A model generated the notes under the pieces. It saw only the letters and a program-made list of their open reading frames with translations. It made no database searches and was not told the origin of the DNA. Both the position numbers and the translations under genes were made by a program. This document shows, in pieces, positions 8,022 through 17,391 of a DNA stretch of 64,000 bases; the stretch's first letter is position 1, and every line of letters starts with the position of its first letter. The DNA comes from Winogradskyella psychrotolerans (GTDB taxonomy: Bacteria; Bacteroidota; Bacteroidia; Flavobacteriales; Flavobacteriaceae): assembly GCF_018860565.1 (NCBI RefSeq), contig NZ_JAHKPS010000018.1, forward strand, positions 372,001 to 436,000, read 5' to 3'.

Positions 8022-10979
8022 TTATTCAATAATCGCCTCATAAATTAAACGCTGAATTTCAGTTCTAATATTCTCTCTGAGCAACAAATTCTTACCTGCC
8101 TGAGGATACGTTCTATTTGCCAAAAAGACATATATAATTTCTTCTTCTGGATCTGCCCAAGCATAAGTCCCTGTAAATCCAGAATGACCAAAACTGGTCA
8201 TAGATAAACAACCGCAAGTTGGGCCTTCTTCTCCCAATTGTGGTTTATCAAACCCAATACCACGACGATTATTATTACCACAGTAATAACAGTAATTAAA
8301 TTTGTCTATGGTTTCACTTTTTAGATAACGCTTGCCACCATAAAAACCTTTCTGTAAATACATCTGCATTATTTTAGCAACATCATTAGCATTACTAAAA
8401 ACACCTGCATGACCACCTACTCCATCTTGCATTGCTGCTCCCATATCATGTACATAACCATGTACTTTTTTATAGCGATAATAATTATCTATTTCTGTGG
8501 GTACAATATCTTTTAGGCTAAACTTTTTTCGTGGATTATAAGTTGTGTAATTCGCACCAAGAGATTTATAAAATCTATCTTCTGTAATTTCATTTAAAGG
8601 TTTATCATAAAACCCTTCGAGGTAATTTTTAAGAATATAATAAGGTAAATCACTGTAGCGATAACGTAAACTAGACAACAAATCACTTTCTCTAATAATT
8701 TTTTGAATAGAATCTTTGTAATCATTTCGCATAAAAAGCGTATTGGTTACCTCTACTTCAAATCCTGCGGTTTTAGTTTTTCTATAATACTTAGGGTCTG
8801 GTTTTTTTGTAACCGTATCTAAAGTGGCATAATAAAAAGGAATCCAAGGTTTAAGTTGCGCATAATGTGACAACATCTTCTTTAAGGTTACATTCTTCTT
8901 ATTTGTGTTTTTATATTCTGCCATTAAATCGCCTAACTTATCATCTAAAGACAAAGAACCTTGTTCTTCTAATTCCATTAAAACAGGAAGTGTGGCTAGT
9001 ATTTTGGTTAATGACGCTACATCATAGATATCATCAAAATCTACTTTATTTTTTTTGTCATAGGTGTGATACCCAAAATTCTTATTGTAAATCACCTTAC
9101 CTTTTCGTGCTACTAAAAGTTGAATTCCGGGTGTCATTTTCCCGTTTACAGCGTGATTTGCTACAGAATCTATTCGACTTAATAATTTAGAATCCATCCC
9201 AACACGTTCTGGCAGCCCATAACTTAAGCTCAGTAAACTATTATAAGTTATACCTGTACCAACTGGGAAAAACTGACCTGTACTTACTGGTAATTTTCCT
9301 TTTGCTGGAATCGCTCCAAAAATAAGTTGTGCTGATTTTTCTTGAGCGATTTTACTGTTTTGATAGCTCATTACAATGCCTTCAATATTTTCTATTGATA
9401 GTAAATCATTTAAGGCATAAGGTCTTGCAAAGACATCTAAGATTACAGTGTTGGTCCTCGCAATTTCATAGAGCCATGCCATTTCTTTTTGCGAAAATTT
9501 AAAGTTTTTCCAAGGATTGGCATTAGACTTATGAAAACCAATAACAACCGTATTATAATTATGAAGCTTCGTTATAACTCCATCTAATTTATCTGCTGTT
9601 ATCTCGTGAACTTTTGTGTATTTTTTTAATTCATCTAAAAAAGCCGAACCATCATCATCACCAAGTGATACATAGGCAATTTTCTTAGTTTCTAGATCTC
9701 TTAATGGTAATATATCATTGGTATTTTTAACCACTGTAATGGCATTTTCCATGAGTTCTTCATAAAGGGCGTCGTCTTTAAGTCTGTTTAAGTCTTTTTC
9801 TAAATCGTAGATTCCAATAGGCGAATAATTATTGAGTCCTACTTTGTATTTAGCCATTAAAATTTTCTTAACAGAATGTGCTAATCGTTCTTCTGTTATA
9901 GTGCCATTATTATAAGCTTCAACAAATTTAGCAATTCCTTTAGCTGGATCTTCAGACATAAGCATCACATCATTACCTGCTAAAAATGCCATTAAATCAA
10001 TTTCTCCTCCTTTGATTAAACTTTTTGTTCTGTTCCCATCTACAGCTTTAGCAACATAATCGGCGGCACCTTTCATGGTTAAGGCATCTGTAAAAATTAA
10101 GCCATTAAAGCCTAATTGTTCTTTTAAAATATCTGTGACAATATGCTTAGATAATGATGAAGGAAAATCTCTTCGCGATTCTAAACTTGGTACATTTAAG
10201 TGTGCTACCATAACACTTGCCAAACCTTGTTTTATTAATTTCTTATAAGGATACAACTCTATAGAATCGATTCGTTTTGCACTAAAATTTATAGTTGGCA
10301 ACTTTAAATGCGAATCGTCCTCTGTATCTCCGTGACCTGGAAAATGTTTGGCATTGGCTAAAGTTCCTGCACTTTGCATACCTTTCATAAATGCTAAGCC
10401 TTTTTCTGTAACATTGTCTCTATCTTCCCCAAAAGAACGATTTCCAATAATTGGATTTTTAGGATTGGTGTTAATGTCTACAGCAGGAGCAAAATTAAAA
10501 TGCACTCCTAATCGTTTACAATGTTCACCTATTTGTCTTCCTGTTTGCTCTACTAATTTATTATCAGTAATTGCTCCAAGTGTCATATTCCATGGGAACG
10601 CATAAGTAGAATCTAAACGCATACTTAAACCCCATTCTGCATCCATCCCTACTAATAAAGGGATTTTAGAAGCGGCTTGTAATTCGTTGTTTAATTTGGC
10701 TTGGCGTATTGGTCCGCCATTAGAGTAAATTAAACCTCCTATATGATGACCTGTAATTAATTTTGCTATACTATTTTCGTGTGCTTTTCCCTTGTCTGAA
10801 AACACTTGTACCATAAATAATTGTCCTATTTTTTCTTCTATAGACATAGAACTGTAAAGACTATCAACCCATTTCTGTTGCTGAACAACATCTTGAGACT
10901 GAAGTGGATTAGCAGAAAGGTCTTGTGCAAAGTTTATTTGAAAACAAGCACATATAAGAATAAGGGCAAAATAACGCAT
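8022..10979 (-). CDS. NagZ-like family 3 glycoside hydrolase fused to a beta-lactamase-fold serine hydrolase
   Basis: A two-domain exported protein of about 985 residues. The first domain (about 40-390) is a GH3 beta-N-acetylhexosaminidase of NagZ type, shown by KHFPGHGDTEDDSH and FTDALTMKG. A GH3 C-terminal-like region follows (to about 590). The last about 390 residues have the class C beta-lactamase/DD-peptidase motifs: SLTK (S-x-x-K), YSD (Y-x-N-like) and HSGFTG. Both halves suggest peptidoglycan fragment processing in the periplasm. The signal peptide is MRYFALILICACFQINFAQ. The ATG at 10979 is preferred over an in-frame TTG two codons earlier. Confidence 0.85.
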   Translation of the reverse strand: MRYFALILICACFQINFAQDLSANPLQSQDVVQQQKWVDSLYSSMSIEEKIGQLFMVQVFSDKGKAHENSIAKLITGHHIGGLIYSNGGPIRQAKLNNELQAASKIPLLVGMDAEWGLSMRLDSTYAFPWNMTLGAITDNKLVEQTGRQIGEHCKRLGVHFNFAPAVDINTNPKNPIIGNRSFGEDRDNVTEKGLAFMKGMQSAGTLANAKHFPGHGDTEDDSHLKLPTINFSAKRIDSIELYPYKKLIKQGLASVMVAHLNVPSLESRRDFPSSLSKHIVTDILKEQLGFNGLIFTDALTMKGAADYVAKAVDGNRTKSLIKGGEIDLMAFLAGNDVMLMSEDPAKGIAKFVEAYNNGTITEERLAHSVKKILMAKYKVGLNNYSPIGIYDLEKDLNRLKDDALYEELMENAITVVKNTNDILPLRDLETKKIAYVSLGDDDGSAFLDELKKYTKVHEITADKLDGVITKLHNYNTVVIGFHKSNANPWKNFKFSQKEMAWLYEIARTNTVILDVFARPYALNDLLSIENIEGIVMSYQNSKIAQEKSAQLIFGAIPAKGKLPVSTGQFFPVGTGITYNSLLSLSYGLPERVGMDSKLLSRIDSVANHAVNGKMTPGIQLLVARKGKVIYNKNFGYHTYDKKNKVDFDDIYDVASLTKILATLPVLMELEEQGSLSLDDKLGDLMAEYKNTNKKNVTLKKMLSHYAQLKPWIPFYYATLDTVTKKPDPKYYRKTKTAGFEVEVTNTLFMRNDYKDSIQKIIRESDLLSSLRYRYSDLPYYILKNYLEGFYDKPLNEITEDRFYKSLGANYTTYNPRKKFSLKDIVPTEIDNYYRYKKVHGYVHDMGAAMQDGVGGHAGVFSNANDVAKIMQMYLQKGFYGGKRYLKSETIDKFNYCYYCGNNNRRGIGFDKPQLGEEGPTCGCLSMTSFGHSGFTGTYAWADPEEEIIYVFLANRTYPQAGKNLLLRENIRTEIQRLIYEAIIE

Positions 10980-11116
10980 TAGCAATCTTTTATCGTTTTA
11001 GATTAAGTACACAAAGTGATAACGAATATTATGCCAAAATAGCATATTTAGCAGTAAGTAAAAAGACTTTAAGATAGTTTTATAAACTAGGCGATAAACA
11101 TTTTAATTTTTGAAAA

Positions 11117-12340
11117 TTAAGAAAGCAAATCAATTTGACGGTCATGATAGCCTAACAAATACAACACACCATCTAACCCTATGCTAGAAATAGAACTTTG
11201 TGCACTGTCTTTTACTTTTGGTTTGGCATGAAACGCAATTCCTAAACCTGCAAGGTTAAGCATTTGCAAATCATTTGCTCCATCACCAACAGCTATAGTT
11301 TGACTGATATCAATTCCCATTTCATCTGCTAATTGTTGTAAATATTCCGCTTTTTTGCTTCCATCAACAATGTCACCTAAATACCCTCCTGTTAAAACGC
11401 CATCTTTAATTTCTAACTGGTTAGCAAACACATAATCGATATCTAATTTTTTCTGAAGATAATGTCCAAAATAAGTAAAACCACCAGATAAAATAGCAGT
11501 TTTAAAACCGTAATAATGTAATGTGCCTATTAGACGTTTAGCTCCTTTTGTAATTGGCAAACGTTCGGCAACTTCTTGTAAAACAGTTTCACTTAGGCCT
11601 TCTAAGAGTTTCATTCGTCTTTTAAAGCTTTCATTAAAATCTATTTCACCTTGCATGGCAGATTCTGTGATTGCTTTTACCTCGTCACCTACTCCTGCTA
11701 ACTCTGCTAGTTCATCAATAACTTCGGTTTGAATTAAAGTTGAATCCATATCAAAACAAACCAAACGTCTGTTTCTTCTAAAAATATTATCTTCTTGGAA
11801 AGCTATATCAGCATCTAATTCTCTTGAAATTTCCATGAATTTCTGAGTAAAATCGGTCTTATCTCCTATTTTTCCTCTAATAGATAGTTGAATGGATGCT
11901 CTTGGGTATTCTTCTTTTTTAACGAGAGATAAACGCCCTGTTAATCGTTTTATCGAATCGATATTTAAATTCTTTTCAGAAATTATTTTAGTGACTTCAG
12001 AGATTTGTTCTGCGGCCAATTTTTCGCCTAAAATAGTTATGATGTAACGATCTTTACCTTGTTGATTTACCCAGTTCTCATAATCTTCAAGCGATATTGG
12101 TTTGAATTTCGCTTTGATGCCTAGTTCGTAGGCCTTAAACAATAAATCTTTAAGAACTGCTGACGATTTTTTACCTGATTTTATTTCAAACATGATTCCT
12201 AAGGATAAGGTATCATGAATATTAGCTTGACCAATATCTAAAATTTTAGCATCATATTCTGCTAAAACACTAGTAAGAGATGATGTTAAACCCGGTTTAT
12301 CTTGTCCTGAAATATTTAATAAAAAAATGTCTGTAGCCAC
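11117..12340 (-). CDS. serB: Phosphoserine phosphatase with N-terminal ACT domains
   Basis: A 407-residue enzyme that dephosphorylates O-phospho-L-serine, the last step of serine synthesis. Two ACT-type ligand-binding repeats (about 1-85 and 97-180) precede the HAD domain. The nucleophile motif is DMDST (197-201); the SGG of AILSGGFTYF and GDGANDLQML supply later HAD motifs. The start codon is GTG. The upstream neighbour on the same strand is about 80 bases away. The ACT pair implies feedback by an amino acid, probably serine. Confidence 0.92.
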   Translation of the reverse strand: MATDIFLLNISGQDKPGLTSSLTSVLAEYDAKILDIGQANIHDTLSLGIMFEIKSGKKSSAVLKDLLFKAYELGIKAKFKPISLEDYENWVNQQGKDRYIITILGEKLAAEQISEVTKIISEKNLNIDSIKRLTGRLSLVKKEEYPRASIQLSIRGKIGDKTDFTQKFMEISRELDADIAFQEDNIFRRNRRLVCFDMDSTLIQTEVIDELAELAGVGDEVKAITESAMQGEIDFNESFKRRMKLLEGLSETVLQEVAERLPITKGAKRLIGTLHYYGFKTAILSGGFTYFGHYLQKKLDIDYVFANQLEIKDGVLTGGYLGDIVDGSKKAEYLQQLADEMGIDISQTIAVGDGANDLQMLNLAGLGIAFHAKPKVKDSAQSSISSIGLDGVLYLLGYHDRQIDLLS

Positions 12341-12417
12341 AATTTAAAGTTTGTCGTTTTTGTAGAACGTAAAAGTGACTATTCTATCTGAAATATAAAA
12401 GTTTTTTAGACAAAGTG

Positions 12418-12903
12418 TTATTTAATAAATCTATTATGCCAACTTTCACTTGCTGGAACTTCCCAATTTTCATTGAACTCAGCAATATTAGTTACTAGAT
12501 TATTAAAAACAATGGTATTCTTAGACACGGCTTTTTGCTGTGCCATTTTTTTGAAGTCCGTTAATGGTTTATACGCAATGAATTCTCCTTGTTTATAAGA
12601 TACATTCATTTTATCCATTAAATCTACATTGTATTGCTGCTCTAATTGTTGAATAAAATTGACAGACGCATCAATTGAACAACCTGTTGCACTATTTAAA
12701 CTTTGATCCATAGCAATAACGATAAATCGTTTATACACTAATTTATAACCCGCTTTTAGATCTTTTCCATGTGCTGTCCAAGCTTCAATAAATGTATCTA
12801 ATTGGCTTTTTAATTGCTCTAGTTCTTCTTCTGAAAATGAACGATTAGCTTGGTAAATCCAAACTCTAGATTCTTCTGGTAAGGTATTAAAATCGACTAG
12901 CAT
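12418..12903 (-). CDS. Small conserved flavobacterial protein, function unknown
   Basis: A 161-residue soluble protein opening MLVDFNTLPEESRVWIYQAN. I recall homologues across Flavobacteriaceae labelled 'ABC transporter ATPase', but no Walker A, signature or Walker B motif is present, so that label is not supported. A conserved-looking core includes GCSIDASV. It begins 16-20 bases after a promoter-like -7 box and precedes serB. Confidence 0.65.
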   Translation of the reverse strand: MLVDFNTLPEESRVWIYQANRSFSEEELEQLKSQLDTFIEAWTAHGKDLKAGYKLVYKRFIVIAMDQSLNSATGCSIDASVNFIQQLEQQYNVDLMDKMNVSYKQGEFIAYKPLTDFKKMAQQKAVSKNTIVFNNLVTNIAEFNENWEVPASESWHNRFIK

Positions 12904-12925
12904 AAATTTCTCTTATTTCTGAATG

Positions 12926-12933
12926 CAAAAATA
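12926..12933 (-). promoter_or_regulatory. -7 promoter element for the 12418-12903 gene
   Basis: On the reverse strand this reads TATTTTTG, a full match to TAnnTTTG. The predicted transcript starts near 12920, leaving a leader of under 20 bases before the ATG at 12903. Confidence 0.5.
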
Positions 12934-12938
12934 CGATT

Positions 12939-14441
12939 TTACATCCAATCTCTATCCTGAGATTCGACCTTATATAACAAGAAATTATAAATAGATAAAG
13001 CCTCTAGTTTTGAAATATAAGGAATAGTAACCGATTTTGATGCTGTTGAAACAACCAGAGAAGCAATGTCGCTTCGCTGCTGAAACAGTGTTTGTTTTAA
13101 TTCAACTTCTTGTATTTTATGAATTTCGAGAATATTTGTGGTCGTATCAATTACACCACTTCCTATAGTTAAAAAATTGTCTGAAATTTTATAATAGGCT
13201 TTCTTGTACGCAAAATAAACATATAACACTGCAAAAGGCACAAAGACAACATTAATCCACAACATCTCTATACCAAATAAAAATAGAGACAAAGCATTAA
13301 TTACAATTCCAAAAGCTAACATTTCTAGTACAGAAATTCGCATAAAGTAAGGTCTTGGTTTGGCAACTTTTCCTTCGTTATTATAATTTAATAATAGTTT
13401 ATTAATAAGGTGATTAAGCTGTTCTTTTTCTAAAGCAACAATTTTAAAATTCTTTTGTTGCTTAGCATTTACCATCGCTTGCTTTACAGATAAGCTATGC
13501 AAGTTAAAATATTGCTTTACGCGATTGGTTTTAATAACCAAATTCTGAATACGGCTTGGTGTTAAACTCAGGGATACTTTATTAAAAAGTCCTTTGTTAA
13601 TTTCTATCGTTTTTTGATGCTCAACAACTTCGAGATTAAAATTGATGATAAACGTTGTAACTATTGAAAATACAAATGAAAACAATACAACCACAAGAAT
13701 AATTACCACATTAGTGATTATTAGGTTTAAAATGGTGTCCTCATCTAACTTCACTAAACCCTCAATCTGTTTTTCTAATTCTAAATCTTTTAAAAAGTCT
13801 TTGAATTCACTATATATCCCATAAGCAAAAGTTAGTATCAGTAAAAAGCTCTTAAAGTGATTTTGAGATATACCTTCTAATAACAAACGTTTAGGTGTAA
13901 CTTTAAAGAATACTTCTGATGCTTCAATAGTGTCTATTTGCTCTGCATGTTCATTTTCAACATTGGCTTTATTGAATAACTTTTTCTTTAACAATAATGC
14001 TGTTGACTTATCTAGGGCGCTAATTTCAATTTCAGACTTTTTATCGCCTGCTGTCTCAATTTTAACAGAGACCACATTTATAATTTGCTGTAGAAAATTT
14101 TGTTTTATGTATACATTCTGGATTTTAGACTTTGGAATAATAGTATTGTCTTTATTTATAATTCCAGTTGCCAAATGAAAATCATCTTTACTCAAATGAA
14201 ACTTGAAATTAAGATATTTTAAAATGGCAATAATTAATATAATAATTAGAACTCCCAACAATGCTAATAACATCATTGTTGGTGTTATACCACCAAAAGA
14301 TTTTTGACTCATTATAGAAACACCAAATGCGATAAAAAGCACAAAAAACTTTTTAAAAAATGAAAAAGCATTAAATGCAAAAATGATAATAATACCTTTA
14401 GAAGACTGCCTTATAGGTTGCGAAAAATCAGTTGTTTCCAT
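12939..14441 (-). CDS. bPH-domain membrane protein (YdbT-like)
   Basis: A 500-residue membrane protein with three bacterial pleckstrin-homology-like (bPH2) modules. Each follows paired membrane helices and carries a PxxxIQ-type motif: IPKSKIQNVYIK, LTPSRIQNLVIK and HKIQEVELKQT. The arrangement matches Bacillus YdbT. It overlaps the upstream YdbS-like gene by 14 bases, indicating translational coupling and a joint complex in the inner membrane. In Bacillus the pair has been linked to resistance to a bacteriocin; the role here is unknown. Confidence 0.8.
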   Translation of the reverse strand: METTDFSQPIRQSSKGIIIIFAFNAFSFFKKFFVLFIAFGVSIMSQKSFGGITPTMMLLALLGVLIIILIIAILKYLNFKFHLSKDDFHLATGIINKDNTIIPKSKIQNVYIKQNFLQQIINVVSVKIETAGDKKSEIEISALDKSTALLLKKKLFNKANVENEHAEQIDTIEASEVFFKVTPKRLLLEGISQNHFKSFLLILTFAYGIYSEFKDFLKDLELEKQIEGLVKLDEDTILNLIITNVVIILVVVLFSFVFSIVTTFIINFNLEVVEHQKTIEINKGLFNKVSLSLTPSRIQNLVIKTNRVKQYFNLHSLSVKQAMVNAKQQKNFKIVALEKEQLNHLINKLLLNYNNEGKVAKPRPYFMRISVLEMLAFGIVINALSLFLFGIEMLWINVVFVPFAVLYVYFAYKKAYYKISDNFLTIGSGVIDTTTNILEIHKIQEVELKQTLFQQRSDIASLVVSTASKSVTIPYISKLEALSIYNFLLYKVESQDRDWM

Positions 14442-14949
14442 TAACCTTGTCGCTAATTATTTCTTTTATCTGCTTGGCTTCAATATACGGTAACCCTTTA
14501 ATGCTTAAGTCGCTACCAGCTTCTCCTGCTGTAAATATTTTAAGTGTAGCTAAACCAAAATGTCTTGCTAACCAACTTCGAGATTCTTCTACGTGTTGGA
14601 TTCTAGATATAGGAACTGTAGTTATAGAATGCACCAGCAATCCTTTAGCATATACAACATCGTGTTCTCGCATAGCGTATTTTCGCTTTTTAAAAGCTAA
14701 TAAACTAACAATGAAATTAAAAACACAGAACACCACTACAGCAGATAGCATGTACCATAAATTAAGTTGAAGCTCTTCTTTTTTCTCAATAATGTATTTT
14801 AAACCAAATACTAATCCTATTACCCCTATATAAAGAGCTAATTTATTTAGCAGAATAATCTTTAGGTATGATTTTGAAATGGGTTTTAAAACGACATCCT
14901 CAACTTTAGGTAATTGCTCTGTTTGAATTTGAAGATTTGTGAAGTTCAT
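14428..14949 (-). CDS. bPH-domain membrane protein (YdbS-like)
   Basis: A 173-residue protein with two membrane helices (about 30-50 and 62-85) followed by one bPH2 domain with VPISRIQHVEESRSWLARHF, the motif typical of YdbS. It is coupled to the longer YdbT-like gene by a 14-base overlap and sits 15 bases after the small membrane gene, so all three are probably on one transcript. Confidence 0.8.
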   Translation of the reverse strand: MNFTNLQIQTEQLPKVEDVVLKPISKSYLKIILLNKLALYIGVIGLVFGLKYIIEKKEELQLNLWYMLSAVVVFCVFNFIVSLLAFKKRKYAMREHDVVYAKGLLVHSITTVPISRIQHVEESRSWLARHFGLATLKIFTAGEAGSDLSIKGLPYIEAKQIKEIISDKVNGNN

Positions 14950-14964
14950 TGTTTAAACATATTA

Positions 14965-15171
14965 TTAATCTTTCTTTTTTGTGATTTTATACCTAAAGGC
15001 ATAACTCATTACAAGTCCAAAAAAGAAAGCATTAAATAGAAACTTTAGCAAAGAAAATGGTTGGTCTGTAAAATAATCTAAACCTGCCATTAATGAAGCA
15101 TATAACAAACCAGTGCCAATACCTGAAATAACTCTCTTTTTTAACGGTAGTTTTTCAATATTGTTTCCCAC
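14965..15171 (-). CDS. Small membrane protein, function unknown
   Basis: A 68-residue protein with two likely membrane helices (about 15-30 and 38-57) and a basic C-terminus (RYKITKKKD). The start is GTG. It lies 12 bases downstream of the Fe-S protein gene and 15 bases upstream of the YdbS-like gene, so it belongs to the same leftward transcript. I do not recognise the family. Confidence 0.6.
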   Translation of the reverse strand: MGNNIEKLPLKKRVISGIGTGLLYASLMAGLDYFTDQPFSLLKFLFNAFFFGLVMSYAFRYKITKKKD

Positions 15172-15183
15172 AACTTTATTGTT

Positions 15184-15966
15184 TTATGCATTAGCAATTA
15201 ACTCAGCAATATCCATCACCTTTATGTCAGCTTCTTTTTCTTTAAACTTTACACCATCTGTCATCATAGTATTACAATAGGGACAGCCAGTGGCAATAAT
15301 TTCTGGTTGGGTTTCTAAAGCATCTTCTGTTCTAAGAATATTAATTTCCTTATTTCCTGGTTCTGCATCTTTAAACATTTGCGCCCCTCCCGCTCCACAA
15401 CATAAAGCAGTTCCTTTATGTCGCTTCATTTCTATTAAAGTTGCATTGGTTTTTTTTAGTACATCTCTTGGTGCGTCATAAACACTATTAGCTCTTCCTA
15501 AATAACAAGGGTCGTGAAAAGTAATACGCTTGCCTTTATAGGTATTGCCATCTAATGTTAAGCGACCAGATTTAATAAGTTCTTCTATATATTGTGTATG
15601 ATGAATAACCTCATAGTTACCACCAAGACCTGGATATTCGTTTTTGATACAATTAAAGGAATGAGGATCACATGTCACAATACGTTTTACGTCGTAAGCG
15701 TTTAAAACTTCAATATTCATAACCGCTTGCATCTGAAATAAAAATTCATTGCCCGCACGTTTAGCGACATCACCAGTATTACTTTCTTCAGTTCCTAATA
15801 CAGCAAAATTTACGTTTGCTTTATTTAGAATTTTCACGAAAGCTCTTGTTATTTTCTTTGCTCTATCATCGTAACTTCCAGCAGAACCAACCCAAAATAA
15901 AATTTCTGGTTGCTTGCCTTCTGCCATCATTTCTGCCATAGTTGGCACATTAAGTTGCTCGCTCAT
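15184..15966 (-). CDS. CCG-domain (Fe-S)-binding protein, Hdr/GlpC/LutA-like
   Basis: A 260-residue soluble protein with two cysteine-rich CCG-type regions: TCDPHSFNC (about 118-126) and HDPCYLGR...LCCGAGG...CPYCNTMM toward the C-terminus. Such domains bind an unusual 4Fe-4S cluster in heterodisulfide reductase HdrB, GlpC and lactate utilisation LutA. It is about 95 bases downstream of the membrane Fe-S gene, which would pass electrons to or from it. The substrate is not evident; together they resemble a membrane HdrDE-like pair. Confidence 0.8.
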   Translation of the reverse strand: MSEQLNVPTMAEMMAEGKQPEILFWVGSAGSYDDRAKKITRAFVKILNKANVNFAVLGTEESNTGDVAKRAGNEFLFQMQAVMNIEVLNAYDVKRIVTCDPHSFNCIKNEYPGLGGNYEVIHHTQYIEELIKSGRLTLDGNTYKGKRITFHDPCYLGRANSVYDAPRDVLKKTNATLIEMKRHKGTALCCGAGGAQMFKDAEPGNKEINILRTEDALETQPEIIATGCPYCNTMMTDGVKFKEKEADIKVMDIAELIANA

Positions 15967-16061
15967 TCTATTAAATTTAATCGTTTTTGGGTTTTACTTA
16001 AAAAAAGTGTTAGCAATCATAAATTGTATTAAACCTTTCTATTTTAACCTTTAAACTATTT

Positions 16062-17378
16062 TTAATTTTCGTCTTTCCAATTTAAACGATCCATTTGGTT
16101 GTAAGGCCAAGGTGCACCGTTATTTTCTATATTAGTCATCATGGTATTCAATTCCATTGGTGCAGCACTTTGCTCCATAACTAAATAGCGACGCATTTCT
16201 ACAATAATTGATAACGGATCTATACTAACTGGACAAGCTTCTACACAAGCATTACAAGTTGTACAAGCCCAAAGCTCTTCATTTGTAATATAATCTCCTA
16301 AAAGTTGTTTACCATCGTCTTTAAATTCGCCGTTATTCGCATCTATATTTTTACCAACTTCTTCTAATCGATCTCGCGTATCCATCATAATCTTACGAGG
16401 AGATAATTTTTTTCCTGTAAGGTTTGCAGGACATTCACTTGTACAACGCCCACACTCTGTACATGTATACGCATTAAGCAGCTGCACCTGACTCAAATCC
16501 ATAACATCACTTGCACCAAATTTAGCAGGTACTTCATCCTCAGAAGTTTCAGGAGGTGCGGCGTAAGGATCGGCATCTGGATCCATCATTAATTTTACTT
16601 CTGCTGTAACAGCTTCAAGATTATTAAACTTTCCTTTTGGTACAACTTTTCCAAAGTACACATTAGGAAATGCTAAAAGAATATGTAAATGTTTTGAAAA
16701 GTATAAATAGTTTAAGAATATTAGAATACCAACAACATGTAACCACCAAGCAGATCTTTCTATAACAGAAAGTGTACCTTCTGAAAGACCGTTGAACCAT
16801 GGTGCAATGAATTGTGAAATTACATTTCCTGCTTCCATATTCTGAAATGTAGTATCTGTAGCGTTCATTATTAAGAATAAACACATTAAAACCACTTCAA
16901 AATAAAGAATAATATTACCATCACTCTTTGGCCAACCTTTCATTTCTGAACTTAGGAATCGTTTTATTTTAATAACGTTTCTTCGTATCCAAAACACTAT
17001 TACAGACACTAAAACTAAAACCGCTAAAACTTCAAACGATCCAATTAAAAATCCATATACAGATTCTGGTAAAACAGATAAACCTATTCTATGTGTTCCA
17101 AAAAGCCCATCGATAATGATTTCTAAAACTTCAATATTGATAATAATAAAACCAACATAAACAATGGCATGAAGAAACCCAGAAACAGGTCTTTTTACCA
17201 ATTTACTTTGGCCTAAAGCGATATTAATAACGTTTTTCCAGCGCTCAGATTTATTATCATTAGCATCTACTTTATGTCCTAATTTAATATTACGAATTAG
17301 CTTTTTTACGTTGCTTGCAAAATAGCCGATACCTGAAATTAAAATTATGGCAAAAATGATATTTGGTAAGTATTCCAT
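16062..17378 (-). CDS. Membrane Fe-S oxidoreductase with two 4Fe-4S sites
   Basis: A 438-residue protein. About five membrane helices (residues 5-245) resemble the NarI/HdrE type of membrane subunit. A ferredoxin-like domain follows with CTECGRCTSECP and CTTCNACVEACP, each ligating one 4Fe-4S cluster. It probably moves electrons between the quinone pool and the CCG-domain partner encoded just downstream. Thirteen bases separate it from the upstream MCE gene. The pairing is common in Bacteroidetes, but its physiological donor is not known to me. Confidence 0.8.
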   Translation of the reverse strand: MEYLPNIIFAIILISGIGYFASNVKKLIRNIKLGHKVDANDNKSERWKNVINIALGQSKLVKRPVSGFLHAIVYVGFIIINIEVLEIIIDGLFGTHRIGLSVLPESVYGFLIGSFEVLAVLVLVSVIVFWIRRNVIKIKRFLSSEMKGWPKSDGNIILYFEVVLMCLFLIMNATDTTFQNMEAGNVISQFIAPWFNGLSEGTLSVIERSAWWLHVVGILIFLNYLYFSKHLHILLAFPNVYFGKVVPKGKFNNLEAVTAEVKLMMDPDADPYAAPPETSEDEVPAKFGASDVMDLSQVQLLNAYTCTECGRCTSECPANLTGKKLSPRKIMMDTRDRLEEVGKNIDANNGEFKDDGKQLLGDYITNEELWACTTCNACVEACPVSIDPLSIIVEMRRYLVMEQSAAPMELNTMMTNIENNGAPWPYNQMDRLNWKDEN

Positions 17379-17391
17379 ATCTTAGAAAGGT

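Noticed and set aside
12418..12903. 'ABC transporter ATPase' label for the small conserved protein
   Set aside because: No Walker A, signature or Walker B motif in 161 residues.
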